Of a DNA stretch of 33,523 nt, positions 23,146 through 31,818 are shown one piece after another. The notes under the pieces are model-generated. The model searched no databases and was not told the DNA's origin. It saw nothing but the letters and a program-made list of their open reading frames with translations. Made by a program: the position numbers and the translations under genes. Origin of the DNA: an uncultured Christensenella sp. (lineage in GTDB: Bacteria; Bacillota; Clostridia; Christensenellales; Borkfalkiaceae); the NCBI GenBank assembly GCA_910583545.1, contig CAJTXM010000018.1, positions 1 through 33,523 on the forward strand, in the 5' to 3' direction. The stretch's first letter is position 1; each line of letters starts with the position of its first letter.

Positions 23146-24327
23146 ATGAGTATAGAACTTTTAGCCCCTGCCGGCAATTTTGCAAAACTTAAAACTGCAT
23201 TTTACTTCGGTGCGGACGCGGTGTATGTAGGCGGAAAGGATTTTTCTCTGCGTTCGTTCGCGGACAATTTCACGCGCGACGAGCTGGTTTCCGCAGTGAA
23301 GTACGCGCACGCGCTTGGTAAAAAGATATACGTTACGGCGAACGTATTCGCAAAGAATACCGATCTGCGCCTTATGGAAGATTATTTCGGATTTCTCGGC
23401 GAAGCGGGCGCGGACGCCGTCATCGTCTCCGACAGCGGAGTGTTTTACGCTGTCAGAAAATCGGCTCCCAAGCTCAGCGTACATATCTCCACGCAGGCAA
23501 ATCTCACCAACAAATACGCCGTCAGGTTCTGGAAGGAACAGGGGGCGGAGAGGGCTATTCTTGCAAGGGAGCTTTCGCTCGGAGAGATAGCCGAAATTCA
23601 TTCCTTCGTTCCCGATATCGAGCTTGAAGCGTTCGTTCACGGCGCAATGTGCATTTCCTATTCGGGCAGATGTCTTTTGTCGGACTATCTCGCTTCGCGC
23701 CCGTCCAACAGGGGCGAATGCGTTCAGGCGTGCAGGTGGAACTATACGCTTAAAAGCGGAGACAGGGACCCTCTCACGGTGGAGGAGGACGAACGGGGCA
23801 CCTACGTTCTCAACAGTAAGGACTTAAATATGTCCGCTCACCTCGATAAAATGCGGAAAGCGGGCGTATGTTCGTTCAAGATAGAGGGCAGAATGAAGTC
23901 CGAATACTATCTTGCGACAGTGATTAACGCCTACCGCCGCTGTATAGACGGCGGTTTCAATAAAACGGTTGAGGAAGAACTTCTCACTGCGGCGCACCGC
24001 GATTATACCACCGCGTACGCGTTCGGCGAAAATCATCAGACCGTAAACTATTCGGACAGTCAGACAAAGGGCGACTGCGACTATATCGCAAACGTGCTGT
24101 CTTCCGCGGACGGATACGCGGAAGTGGAAATGCGCACAAGGTTTTTCGTCGGCGACAGACTCGAAGTACTATCGCCTGACGGCGATTTCAGGAAAAGCTT
24201 CACTGTGGAAAAGGCGTTTAAGTCTGACGGAGAAGAGGTTTCCGACTGCAAGCTTGTTCAGGAGAGGTATAAAATAAACTGTCCGTATTCCCTTTCGGAA
24301 GGCGATATACTAAGGCGCAGAAAATGA
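23146..24327 (+). CDS. U32 family protein, tRNA hydroxylation (TrhP-like)
   Basis: 393 residues. U32 proteins, once called peptidases, include TrhP, which uses prephenate to hydroxylate U34 of tRNAs. The N-terminus LLAPAGNFAKLKTAFYFGADAVYVG is a TIM-barrel start; the family signature EAFVHGAMCISYSGRCLLS is present, and four cysteines (169, 176, 192, 196, the last two in ECVQACRW) match the iron-sulfur ligands. Bacillus carries two adjacent genes (yrrN, yrrO); only one is present here. Three bases after the trmR-like gene, and overlapping aroA by four bases. The shikimate-pathway neighbour is suggestive because prephenate is made downstream of AroA. Confidence 0.88.
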   Translation: MSIELLAPAGNFAKLKTAFYFGADAVYVGGKDFSLRSFADNFTRDELVSAVKYAHALGKKIYVTANVFAKNTDLRLMEDYFGFLGEAGADAVIVSDSGVFYAVRKSAPKLSVHISTQANLTNKYAVRFWKEQGAERAILARELSLGEIAEIHSFVPDIELEAFVHGAMCISYSGRCLLSDYLASRPSNRGECVQACRWNYTLKSGDRDPLTVEEDERGTYVLNSKDLNMSAHLDKMRKAGVCSFKIEGRMKSEYYLATVINAYRRCIDGGFNKTVEEELLTAAHRDYTTAYAFGENHQTVNYSDSQTKGDCDYIANVLSSADGYAEVEMRTRFFVGDRLEVLSPDGDFRKSFTVEKAFKSDGEEVSDCKLVQERYKINCPYSLSEGDILRRRK

Positions 24328-25547
24328 ATTACGAAGTAAAAAATATTTATAAAAAAACCAACGGCAAAACGGTAAGGGTAAGCGTGCCGGGTTCGAAATC
24401 GATAACGGCGAGGGCTATGCTCATCTCCGCAATAAGCAGGGGCACAAGCACCCTTTACAATGCGCAGTATTCAGACGACTGCGCAACGTTTTTAAAATGC
24501 CTTGAAAATCTGGGGATAGGCTGTATAAGGCAGGGCAATACCCTGCATATAGAGGGTTGCGGAGGAAAACTCAGTAAAAAAAGCGCAGAGCTGAACGTAG
24601 GAAGCGCAGGCACGGCGGCGAGGTTTCTGCCCGCCTTTCTTGCCTTTCAGGACGGGGAATACTTTCTCGACTGTTCGCCGCAGATGAAAAAAAGACCGAT
24701 AGCTCCGCTTATCGAAGCTTTGAAGTCGCTCGGTGCGCGGTTTGAGTTTTTAAACGGAGAGAATTGCTATCCATTTATAATAAAGGGCGCCCGAAACGCA
24801 AATACTTGTATAGAAGTAGATATTTCAAAGAGCAGTCAGTATCTCTCGGCGCTTTTGATTTCCGCCGTATGCGCAGGCAGGAAAATGAAGATATGCGCAA
24901 ACGGCGAACACGGCGCCGACTATATTCATATGACCGAAAATATAATGTGGTCGTTCGGCGCAGACGTAAAAGAGTGCGCTCGCACATATGAAGTTGAGGG
25001 AGAGTATTCGCCTAAACGCTATCATATCGAACCCGACGTTTCGGGCGCGTGCTATTTTTACGCGATGAATAAAATTCTCGGCACAGACGTATGTGTGGAC
25101 GGACTTATGCCGCACTCTATGCAGGGCGATATAAAATTTATCGATCTTATAAAGAATTTCGACGGCGGAAAAGTCGATATGTCCGACTTTTCCGACCAGG
25201 CGCTGACGCTTGCGGCGATTGCTCCGTATCTTGATAATCCCACCGAAATATGCAACGTAAGACATATCAGGGGACAGGAATGCGACAGGATAAAGGCTAT
25301 TGTGAAAAATCTGACCGCGATGGGCGTGGAGTGCGAAGAGAGAGAGGACGGAGTTAAAATTTACCCGTCACAGCCCCACGGCGCGCACGTCGATACTTTC
25401 GGCGACCATCGCGTCGCAATGAGTTTTGCGGTGACGGGACTGAGGGCGGACGGCATAATTATAGATAATGCAGAGGTTTGTTCAAAGACTTTCGGCGATT
25501 TCTTTGAAAAATTGGACTTCTTGACGCAAGTTCTTACGGAGGATTGA
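24324..25547 (+). CDS. aroA: 3-phosphoshikimate 1-carboxyvinyltransferase (EPSP synthase)
   Basis: EPSP synthase transfers enolpyruvyl from PEP to shikimate-3-phosphate in aromatic amino-acid synthesis. 407 residues, ATG overlapping the U32 stop (ATGA). PGSKSITARAML near residues 22-33 and GSAGTAARFLPAF near residues 92-104 (family LGNAGTA..R) bind phosphate and PEP; SSQYLSALL, SDQALTLAAIAP (family PD), RGQECDRI and GDHRVAMSFAVTGL complete the set. The lone aroA is away from other shikimate genes in this window. The unusual GSAG in place of GNAG is conservative. Confidence 0.92.
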   Translation: MNYEVKNIYKKTNGKTVRVSVPGSKSITARAMLISAISRGTSTLYNAQYSDDCATFLKCLENLGIGCIRQGNTLHIEGCGGKLSKKSAELNVGSAGTAARFLPAFLAFQDGEYFLDCSPQMKKRPIAPLIEALKSLGARFEFLNGENCYPFIIKGARNANTCIEVDISKSSQYLSALLISAVCAGRKMKICANGEHGADYIHMTENIMWSFGADVKECARTYEVEGEYSPKRYHIEPDVSGACYFYAMNKILGTDVCVDGLMPHSMQGDIKFIDLIKNFDGGKVDMSDFSDQALTLAAIAPYLDNPTEICNVRHIRGQECDRIKAIVKNLTAMGVECEEREDGVKIYPSQPHGAHVDTFGDHRVAMSFAVTGLRADGIIIDNAEVCSKTFGDFFEKLDFLTQVLTED

Positions 25548-25549
25548 AA

Positions 25550-26413
25550 ATGGAATTTGTAAAGATGAAGCTTGGCACGTCTTTGTTTTATTACATATAT
25601 ATAATACTGTGCGCAGGCGCGTTTGCCGCTCTGTATTTCGGGTTCAGGCATAAAAGCGAAAAGACGAAGTACTGGGCTCTGTACGGAATTTTGGCTTTTA
25701 ACTTCGTTCTGCACTTTTTAAAGCTTGCGTTGCCGTACTATTACGAGAGGGGCTTTCCCGAAGTTCTGAGGAAATGTTCGTTCGAAAACATATGTGCCGT
25801 AAGCACTCTCGTTTTTCCCTTCGCATATTTATCGAAGTGCAATTCAATCAAAGATTATATGTTCTACCTCGGCGTAATAAGCGGTATTATAGGCTGCGTT
25901 GCGCCTATGCCGGTTATAGGTTTGCCGTTCTACCACCCCGAAGTTATAAGGTATTATATCTGCCACGCAAGCATATGGATAGTTCCTCTGTTAATGGTCA
26001 TATTCGGCATTCATAAACTCGACTACCGCAGAATCTGGAAAGTAATTGCAATCTATTTCGGCGTGCTGTGCCTTATAATAGTCAACGAAATTATTTTAAT
26101 CCGCTTAGGCTGGGTTTCAACTTCCTCCTTCGAAGAGTTTTTCGATCCCTCCGAAAGAGATATGGGTTACGCGATAGGCTTTCCGCACGAAATGCAGAAA
26201 ATCGCTTCGTTTATCATATGGCTGACGCCGAAACAATGGAGAAACGTACCTATTTTATGGGAGCTGTTCCCCGTTATAGTCTTCGGCGGTCTGTATATGC
26301 TGTTTTTATGCTCCTACTGGGAACACGAACATATACGGCGGGATATAAATTCGTTCATCGATAAAATAAAGTCTAAACGCAAAAAGAATAACTGTTCTGA
26401 CGACGACGTATAA
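25550..26413 (+). CDS. Multi-pass membrane protein, YwaF/TMEM164-like
   Basis: 287 residues; ATG 25550 is chosen because GGAGG (25538-25542) is seven bases upstream, while a TTG six bases earlier is too close to it. Seven or so hydrophobic segments span most of the chain, with a polar, basic tail (KSKRKKNNCSDDDV). The CSFENICAVS segment, the YYICHASIWIVPLLMVIFG helix and late HEMQK motif resemble the TIGR02206/YwaF family, whose function is not settled. Overlap-tight position between aroA and dinB shows co-transcription. Confidence 0.65.
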   Translation: MEFVKMKLGTSLFYYIYIILCAGAFAALYFGFRHKSEKTKYWALYGILAFNFVLHFLKLALPYYYERGFPEVLRKCSFENICAVSTLVFPFAYLSKCNSIKDYMFYLGVISGIIGCVAPMPVIGLPFYHPEVIRYYICHASIWIVPLLMVIFGIHKLDYRRIWKVIAIYFGVLCLIIVNEIILIRLGWVSTSSFEEFFDPSERDMGYAIGFPHEMQKIASFIIWLTPKQWRNVPILWELFPVIVFGGLYMLFLCSYWEHEHIRRDINSFIDKIKSKRKKNNCSDDDV

Positions 26414-26416
26414 TTT

Positions 26417-27721
26417 ATGGAAAGGGTAATAATTCATTCCGATCTGAATAACTTTTATGCTTCCGTAGAGAGAAGGTTGAACCCCTCTCTTATCGGCAAG
26501 CCCGTGGCGGTGTGCGGCGACAGACAGACGCGTCACGGCATAGTGCTTGCCAAGAGCGAAGAGGCTAAGCGGTTCGGCATAAAGACGGCTGATACCGTAT
26601 GGCAGGCGCAGAGAAAGTGTCCTGCCCTTATAATAGTGGAACCGCATTTCGACCTGTATATACAGTTTTCCAAGCACGTCAAAGAGATATATTCGAGATA
26701 CACCGACAGAATAGAGAGCTACGGCATAGACGAGTGTTGGTTGGATCTGACGGCTTCAACGCTTCTGTTTCCCGTATACGGCGGTGAAAAGTTTGTCGAA
26801 AAGGACGGCGTAAAGTATTATACCGACGGGTTTTTAAGACACCTCGGCGACCATATCAGAAACACCGTAAAAGAGGAACTCGGCGTCACGGTTTCCTGCG
26901 GAGTTTCGTTCAACAAGGTTTTTGCAAAGCTCGGCTCAGATCTGAAAAAGCCCGACGGCACCTCTGTTATTTCAAAACTGAATTACAGGACGGCCGTATG
27001 GGGACTTCCCGTCGAGGATCTTCTTTTCGTGGGCAAAAGCACTAAGGAAAAACTTTACGGAATGGGGATTGATACAATCGGCAAGCTTGCGGAGGCGGAC
27101 GATAACAGGATAATAAAAGAATTCGGCAAAGTCGGACAAAATCTTTTGAAAAACGCGCGCGGCGAGGACGACGGCGAAGTAAGTCTTATGGACGAAAAGA
27201 GGGAATACAAGTCGATAGGCAATTCTTCGACCTATTCCGAGGACGTGACCGATTTGAGGAGCGTGAGGCGCAATTTATACGTTCTGTCCGAGAGCGTCGC
27301 CGCACGGCTGAGGGAATCGGGTCAGGGGCTTGCCGATACCGTACATCTTTGGGTAAGGTTCAGCGATCTGTCGGATTTTGCCGTTCAGATGAAAGTAAGG
27401 CATACCGCACTGTGCGGAGAAATAGCCGAACACGCTTATAAGCTGTTCTGCGATAATTTGAAACCGCCGTTTAAAGTCCGTTCTCTCGGCGTAACAGTTT
27501 CGGGCTTCGACAACGGCGCGTCTCAGATAACTTACGACGAGGTATGCGGAAACTATGCTAAGCGCGAAAAGTTAGAGCGCTGCGTCGACGAAATAAGAAA
27601 AAAACACGGCTACGATAAATTGCAGAGGGGGATAATTGCGGAAAAGCCCGAACTTATGAAAGACGACGTAAAAAACAGGCACCGCATAAAGCCTGCAAAA
27701 ATCGACTATCCCGAAGACTAA
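26417..27721 (+). CDS. dinB: DNA polymerase IV (Y-family)
   Basis: Translesion polymerase without proofreading. 434 residues. Catalytic acids appear in HSDLNNFYASVE (Asp9, with the steric gate region at Phe13/Tyr14) and YGIDECWLD (Asp105, Glu106). The palm, fingers and thumb signatures GVSFNKVFAKLGSD, KKPDGTS and the helix-hairpin-helix VEDLLFVGKSTKEKLYGMGI follow, then the little-finger domain. The length is near the usual 350-420 with an extended tail. Last of the RNase J block; only a weak ribosome-binding site precedes the ATG. No LexA-type box was identified. Confidence 0.93.
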   Translation: MERVIIHSDLNNFYASVERRLNPSLIGKPVAVCGDRQTRHGIVLAKSEEAKRFGIKTADTVWQAQRKCPALIIVEPHFDLYIQFSKHVKEIYSRYTDRIESYGIDECWLDLTASTLLFPVYGGEKFVEKDGVKYYTDGFLRHLGDHIRNTVKEELGVTVSCGVSFNKVFAKLGSDLKKPDGTSVISKLNYRTAVWGLPVEDLLFVGKSTKEKLYGMGIDTIGKLAEADDNRIIKEFGKVGQNLLKNARGEDDGEVSLMDEKREYKSIGNSSTYSEDVTDLRSVRRNLYVLSESVAARLRESGQGLADTVHLWVRFSDLSDFAVQMKVRHTALCGEIAEHAYKLFCDNLKPPFKVRSLGVTVSGFDNGASQITYDEVCGNYAKREKLERCVDEIRKKHGYDKLQRGIIAEKPELMKDDVKNRHRIKPAKIDYPED

Positions 27722-27763
27722 TACTCAAAAGACTGCTTGCAAAGGTATTTGCAAATTGCACCG

Positions 27764-27804
27764 TGCCGACGGCGAAAACCGCCTTGCACCGCAATTATTT
27801 TAAA
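27764..27804 (-). repeat. Dispersed repeat, family B, copy 1 (inverted relative to copy 2)
   Basis: Read on the minus strand, TTTAAAATAATT, CGGTGCAAGG, GG and TTCGCCG match 31813-31858 with few differences. It lies between dinB and glnN. The two copies are in opposite orientation about 4 kb apart and flank glnN and the ClC gene. Confidence 0.6.
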
Positions 27805-27827
27805 TAAAATTTCAGTAAAGAGGTAGT

Positions 27828-29909
27828 ATGAATTTAGCGGAAAAATTTGCGGAAAACGTCTTTTCGGACGCGGTACAGAAGGAAACGCTTCCAAGCGAGG
27901 TCTACAACGTTCTCCGCGCCACTGTGGAGGCAGGCGAACAGCTCGACGTTTCGATAGCAGGCACGGTGGCTTCGGCAATGAAGAAATGGGCGGTTTCCAA
28001 GGGCGCAACGCATTACACTCACTGGTTTCAGCCTCTTACCGGCTACACCGCGGAAAAGCACGAAAGCTTTCTCGACGTGGAGGGAGGAAGGGCGATAATG
28101 CGCCTTACGGGCAAAAGTCTTATCGTCGGCGAGGGCGACGCTTCGAGCTTCCCTTCCGGCGGAACAAGGGCGACGCATATGGCAAGGGGCTATACGGCGT
28201 GGGACCCTACTTCGCCTGCGTTCGTTCGCGGAGGAACTCTGTACATACCTTCGGTTTTTGTGTCCCATACCGGAGAAACACTCGACAATAAATCTCCGCT
28301 CCTGCGCTCTATGAGCGCGATTTCCGGTCAGGCAAAGCGGATTTTGAAACTGTTCGGCGTCAGCTGTAAAAAGGTTATACCCTGCGTCGGGTGCGAACAG
28401 GAATATTTTCTGGTAGACAGAGACGTTTATTTAAAGCGCAAGGATCTGCGCCTGTGCGGAAGAACTCTCTTCGGTACGCCTGCGCCCAAGGGTCAGGAAC
28501 TCGAAGACAACTATTACGGCGCGATAAGCGACAGGGTTTCCGCATTTATGCGCGAGCTTGACAGCGAGCTGTGGAGTCTGGGAGTGGCAAGTAAGACCAA
28601 GCACAACGAGGTTGCGCCTGCCCAGCACGAAATGGCCCCCGTCTATTCTACGGTAAACGTTGCGGTAGATCAGAATATGCTCACTATGGAGATAATGAAG
28701 AGCGTAGCAAAAAAACATAACCTCGTTTGTCTTCTTCACGAAAAACCGTTCAGGGGCATCAACGGAAGCGGAAAGCACGTCAACTGGTCGCTTGCGTCCG
28801 ATTCGGGCTTCAATCTTTTAGAGGCGGGCGACCACCCCGAAAACAATACTCTTTTCAAGTTGGTGCTTACCGCGATAATAAAAGCGGCAGACGAGTATCA
28901 GGGGCTTATGCGCGCTTCGGTTGCTTCCGCAGGCAACGATATGCGGATAGGCGCGGACGAAGCTCCGCCTGCGATTGTTTCTGTGTATCTCGGCGATCAG
29001 ATAGGCTCAATGGTCGAAAGCATAGTAAAGGGCGGAAACTACTGCGCGGAAAATCATCCTACGAGTTCGATAGGCGTGCCCGAAAGCCCCATTTTTCCCA
29101 AGGACGCAACAGACAGAAACCGCACTTCGCCGTTCGCCTTTACGGGCAACAAGTTCGAGTTCAGAAGCGTAGGTTCCTCCGCGAATATCGCCGAGGCGAA
29201 TATCTGCCTCAATACGATAGTTGCGGACGCGTTGAAATCGTTTGCAGACGAGCTCGAAGGCAAAATGCAGGTGGAGCGTTCGGCAAACGCTATTATAGCA
29301 AGGGAGCTGAAAAGGCACTGCAAAATCATTTACAACCTCGACGGTTACGGTCCCGAATGGACGGAAGAGGCGGAAAAACGCAGACTTTTGAATCTGAAAA
29401 CCACCGCTTCGGCAGTCCCTGTTTGTTACGAGGAGAAGAATATCTGCGTGTTCGAAAGACACGGCGTTTACACCCGTCGCGAAGCCGTCGCGCGTGCGGA
29501 CATACGCCTTGAAAATTACGTTAAAACCGTCAATATCGAAGCGCTGACAATGACCGAAATAATAAAGCGCGATATAATTCCCTCGGTGTCGGAGTTCGTT
29601 TCCCGTCTGTGCGGCTGCGCTTGTGCAAAGAAGGCTGTCGGCGGTGAAATTCCCTGCCGTGCTGAGACGGAAACAATAAAAAAACTCTCCTCTCTGAACG
29701 ACGAGGCGTATTCTCTCGTTTTAAAGCTTGAAAAAGATCTCAGCCTTATGGACAGATCTTCGGTTGTAAAGTCGGCTTCCCACGTTGCGGAAATAATAAT
29801 TCCCGATATGGAAAAGCTGCGGGCAGTCGCGGACAGAGAGGAGGAAATCACCTCTTCGCAATTTTGGCGTATGCCGTCGTATTCCGACGTTTTATACAGC
29901 GTTACTTAG
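27828..29909 (+). CDS. glnN: Glutamine synthetase, type III
   Basis: Makes glutamine from glutamate, ammonia and ATP. The 693-residue size is that of the dodecameric GSIII class rather than the 440-470 residues of GSI. The GSIII signatures are present: THYTHWFQPLTG, GGTRATHMARGYTAWDPTSP, EQEYFLVD, KTKHNEVAPAQHE, the ATP/glutamate site GINGSGKHVNWSL, and NRTSPFAFTGNKFEFRSVGSS. AAGAGG precedes the ATG. No glnR-type regulator is near. An independent short transcript lies just downstream, between this gene and the ClC gene. Confidence 0.95.
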   Translation: MNLAEKFAENVFSDAVQKETLPSEVYNVLRATVEAGEQLDVSIAGTVASAMKKWAVSKGATHYTHWFQPLTGYTAEKHESFLDVEGGRAIMRLTGKSLIVGEGDASSFPSGGTRATHMARGYTAWDPTSPAFVRGGTLYIPSVFVSHTGETLDNKSPLLRSMSAISGQAKRILKLFGVSCKKVIPCVGCEQEYFLVDRDVYLKRKDLRLCGRTLFGTPAPKGQELEDNYYGAISDRVSAFMRELDSELWSLGVASKTKHNEVAPAQHEMAPVYSTVNVAVDQNMLTMEIMKSVAKKHNLVCLLHEKPFRGINGSGKHVNWSLASDSGFNLLEAGDHPENNTLFKLVLTAIIKAADEYQGLMRASVASAGNDMRIGADEAPPAIVSVYLGDQIGSMVESIVKGGNYCAENHPTSSIGVPESPIFPKDATDRNRTSPFAFTGNKFEFRSVGSSANIAEANICLNTIVADALKSFADELEGKMQVERSANAIIARELKRHCKIIYNLDGYGPEWTEEAEKRRLLNLKTTASAVPVCYEEKNICVFERHGVYTRREAVARADIRLENYVKTVNIEALTMTEIIKRDIIPSVSEFVSRLCGCACAKKAVGGEIPCRAETETIKKLSSLNDEAYSLVLKLEKDLSLMDRSSVVKSASHVAEIIIPDMEKLRAVADREEEITSSQFWRMPSYSDVLYSVT

Positions 29910-29916
29910 AATTTGT

Positions 29917-29945
29917 TTGACGGAAATTGCTTTTAGTGATAAAAT
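29917..29945 (+). promoter_or_regulatory. Promoter of a short transcription unit downstream of glnN
   Basis: TTGACG (29917-29922), 17 bases, TAAAAT (29940-29945), starting eight bases after the glnN stop. The predicted start is near 29952. No ATG occupies the position six bases downstream, so it is not of the leaderless type. Confidence 0.7.
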
Positions 29946-29951
29946 ATACGC

Positions 29952-30127
29952 AAACATAAACGGTATATGCAGTACGGTGCTGTGCGCGGCAGGACTGAGC
30001 GCAATCGGCGTTGAAATCACAGTAGGTGCTTTCCGGCACTGCGACGCGAACGGCAATCCCGTCCGCTGGTAAGAACAAAATATAAAATCTGCGCTCGGGC
30101 AAAAAAGCACGGGCGTAAATTTATTTT
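29952..30127 (+). ncRNA. Candidate small RNA or small-protein transcript
   Basis: About 150-175 bases lie between a good promoter and a hairpin followed by AAATTTATTTT. One frame from about 29956 to the TAA at 30070-30072 has gene-like codons (ends RHCDANGNPVRW) but no ATG and no ribosome-binding site; a GTG at 29977 would give 31 residues. Small hairpins such as GGTGC...GCACT are visible. It may be a regulatory RNA, a small gene with an unusual start, or a gene remnant. The segment is more GC-rich than nearby intergenic DNA. Confidence 0.4.
30091..30127 (+). terminator. Weak terminator hairpin of the short unit
   Basis: GCGCTCG (30091-30097) pairs with CGGGCGT (30110-30116) including two G-T wobbles, then AAATTTATTTT. 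The stem is only moderately stable and the T-tract is interrupted. Confidence 0.45.
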
Positions 30128-30142
30128 AGTGGGTAAAGCAGG

Positions 30143-30171
30143 TTTACAAAAGCGGTAAAAGGTGGTAAAAT
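30143..30171 (+). promoter_or_regulatory. Promoter of the ClC gene, predicted leaderless
   Basis: TTTACA (30143-30148), 17 bases, extended -10 TGG-TAAAAT (TAAAAT at 30166-30171), then exactly six bases to the ATG at 30178. AGGTGG at 30160-30165 lies in the promoter spacer, 12 bases from the ATG, and would not be transcribed. Confidence 0.78.
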
Positions 30172-30177
30172 GCGTTT

Positions 30178-31818
30178 ATGACCAAAGACAAGCTGAAAAA
30201 CAATTTGCGGCTTTTTGCCGACAACGGAATAAATTTAGTACTGATAAGTTTGCTTACGGGTCTGTTTGCAGGCGTAGTGGTTACGTTTTACAACATTTTG
30301 GCGCACATAGGCGAAGAGACTTCTGTCAAGCTGTATTCGCTTCTGCGCGACAATCCTGCGTTTATTCCTCTGCTGTTTTTGGGGCTGTCGGCAGGTGCGA
30401 TAGTGATAGGCACTTTCGTGCGGTTGGTTCCTATGATCCGCGGCAGCGGTATTCCGCAGATTGAAGGCGCGGCGAGGGGTATTATCCGCTTCAAGTGGTA
30501 CGTCACTATGTGCTCTATGTTCGCCGCTTCGCTCGCCTGTATATTTTTGGGACTGTCGGCAGGCGCAGAGGGCCCTTCGTTGGAGATAGGCGGCTGTGCA
30601 GGTGAAGCCGTAGGCAGAATTTTGAAGCGCAATCAGATGATACGCCGTTTACAGATAGCAAGCGGTTCGAGCGCGGGACTTGCCGTTGCGTTCAATGCGC
30701 CCGTTACGGGACTGTTTTTCGCAATGGAAGAGGCGTTCCGCTCGTTCTCTCCGCAGGTGTTTGTCTGCGCAGGACTCAGCATAGTCACGGCTCTGTTCAC
30801 GCGCAACGCTATACGCCCTGCGCTCGGCTACGGCACGGGCTTCACTTTCGACACGTTTGTCTTTACCGATAATTTTTCGTTTATGTACTGCGTGTGGATA
30901 ATTCCCGCGGCAATAATCTGCGCGCTTGCAGGCGCGGGCTTTTACTATTCGGTATTCGCGCTTAAAAAAGTTTTCAAAAAAATCACCTTTTTCAAAAAGG
31001 CAGGCAAATATCTTATTCCTTTCCTGCTTGCGGGCGCGTTCGGGCTTGTTACGGCTTACGCAATGGGCGGAGGTCACTCCTTTATCGAAGCGATAGGTAC
31101 GCACGGCACGGGCGAAATCGAAATAGAAAAAGTTTTCGGGATATCGGTAGTTCTTAGTCTTATTATAATAGTTTTGTTCAAATTCATTTCGGGCGTGCTT
31201 GCAATGGGTTGCGGCGTGCCCTGCGGTGTGTTTATTCCTATGCTTGCGATAGGCGCAGGACTCGGCGCGGTGCTTTCGACAGCGTTCAAGGCTGCCGGAA
31301 TGGACCCGGCTTTTTGCGACTATTTCATAATAATATGTATGTCTGTGTTCTTCACTACGATTGTAAGAGCGCCCGTTACGGGAATAGTGATGGTGTTCGA
31401 GCTGACGGGTCAGTTCACTAATTTCCTGCCTGTGCTGATAGGCGTTGCGATAGGCTATCTTGTCAGTATGCTTTTCAGGGTTGAACCCATTTACGAAAAG
31501 AATCTGGAGCTGTTTATCGAAGAGGAAAAACTCTACGAGAACGTCAGAAAAGAGCGCGTATGCCTTGCCGTTCAGCCCAATTCCAAGGCGGACGGCGCAA
31601 AGGTGCGCTCGATAGTATGGCCGACTAACGGGCTCGTCGTCGAAGTAGTAAAGGCGGACGGCGCGACTATCGTTCCCGACGGCGAATACACGTTCGACGC
31701 GGGCGACGCGCTCGTGTTCGAGTGCGAAACCGACAGCCTTGAAGAGCTGTACGGCTATATGTACGGCATAGTCGGCAAACCTTCCGAAACGGAAGAAAAC
31801 GAAAAAAATCAAATTTAA
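30178..31818 (+). CDS. ClC-family chloride/proton antiporter with C-terminal TrkA-C domain
   Basis: 546 residues with about ten or more hydrophobic segments. The anion-pathway motifs are GSGIPQ (residues 89-94), GAEGPSLEIGG with the gating Glu131 (GREGP in the E. coli protein), FAMEEAFRSF with the internal proton-transfer Glu region, and GVPCGVFIPMLAIGAGLG. The C-terminal 85 residues (CLAVQPNSKADGAKV ... GDALVFECETDSLEEL) look like a TrkA-C/RCK ligand-binding domain, a fusion known in this family. Likely a 2Cl-/H+ exchanger of the cytoplasmic membrane. Start supported by promoter geometry. Its stop codon overlaps a dispersed repeat. Confidence 0.92.
   Translation: MTKDKLKNNLRLFADNGINLVLISLLTGLFAGVVVTFYNILAHIGEETSVKLYSLLRDNPAFIPLLFLGLSAGAIVIGTFVRLVPMIRGSGIPQIEGAARGIIRFKWYVTMCSMFAASLACIFLGLSAGAEGPSLEIGGCAGEAVGRILKRNQMIRRLQIASGSSAGLAVAFNAPVTGLFFAMEEAFRSFSPQVFVCAGLSIVTALFTRNAIRPALGYGTGFTFDTFVFTDNFSFMYCVWIIPAAIICALAGAGFYYSVFALKKVFKKITFFKKAGKYLIPFLLAGAFGLVTAYAMGGGHSFIEAIGTHGTGEIEIEKVFGISVVLSLIIIVLFKFISGVLAMGCGVPCGVFIPMLAIGAGLGAVLSTAFKAAGMDPAFCDYFIIICMSVFFTTIVRAPVTGIVMVFELTGQFTNFLPVLIGVAIGYLVSMLFRVEPIYEKNLELFIEEEKLYENVRKERVCLAVQPNSKADGAKVRSIVWPTNGLVVEVVKADGATIVPDGEYTFDAGDALVFECETDSLEELYGYMYGIVGKPSETEENEKNQI

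Noticed and set aside
26409..26419. TATAAT just before the dinB ATG as another leaderless promoter
   Set aside because: Only two bases separate it from the ATG and no -35 sits at the right distance; dinB is in a tight operon.
28727..29512. Plus-strand 261-codon frame inside glnN
   Set aside because: Arg/Gly/Ser-rich out-of-frame shadow of glnN with no start signals.
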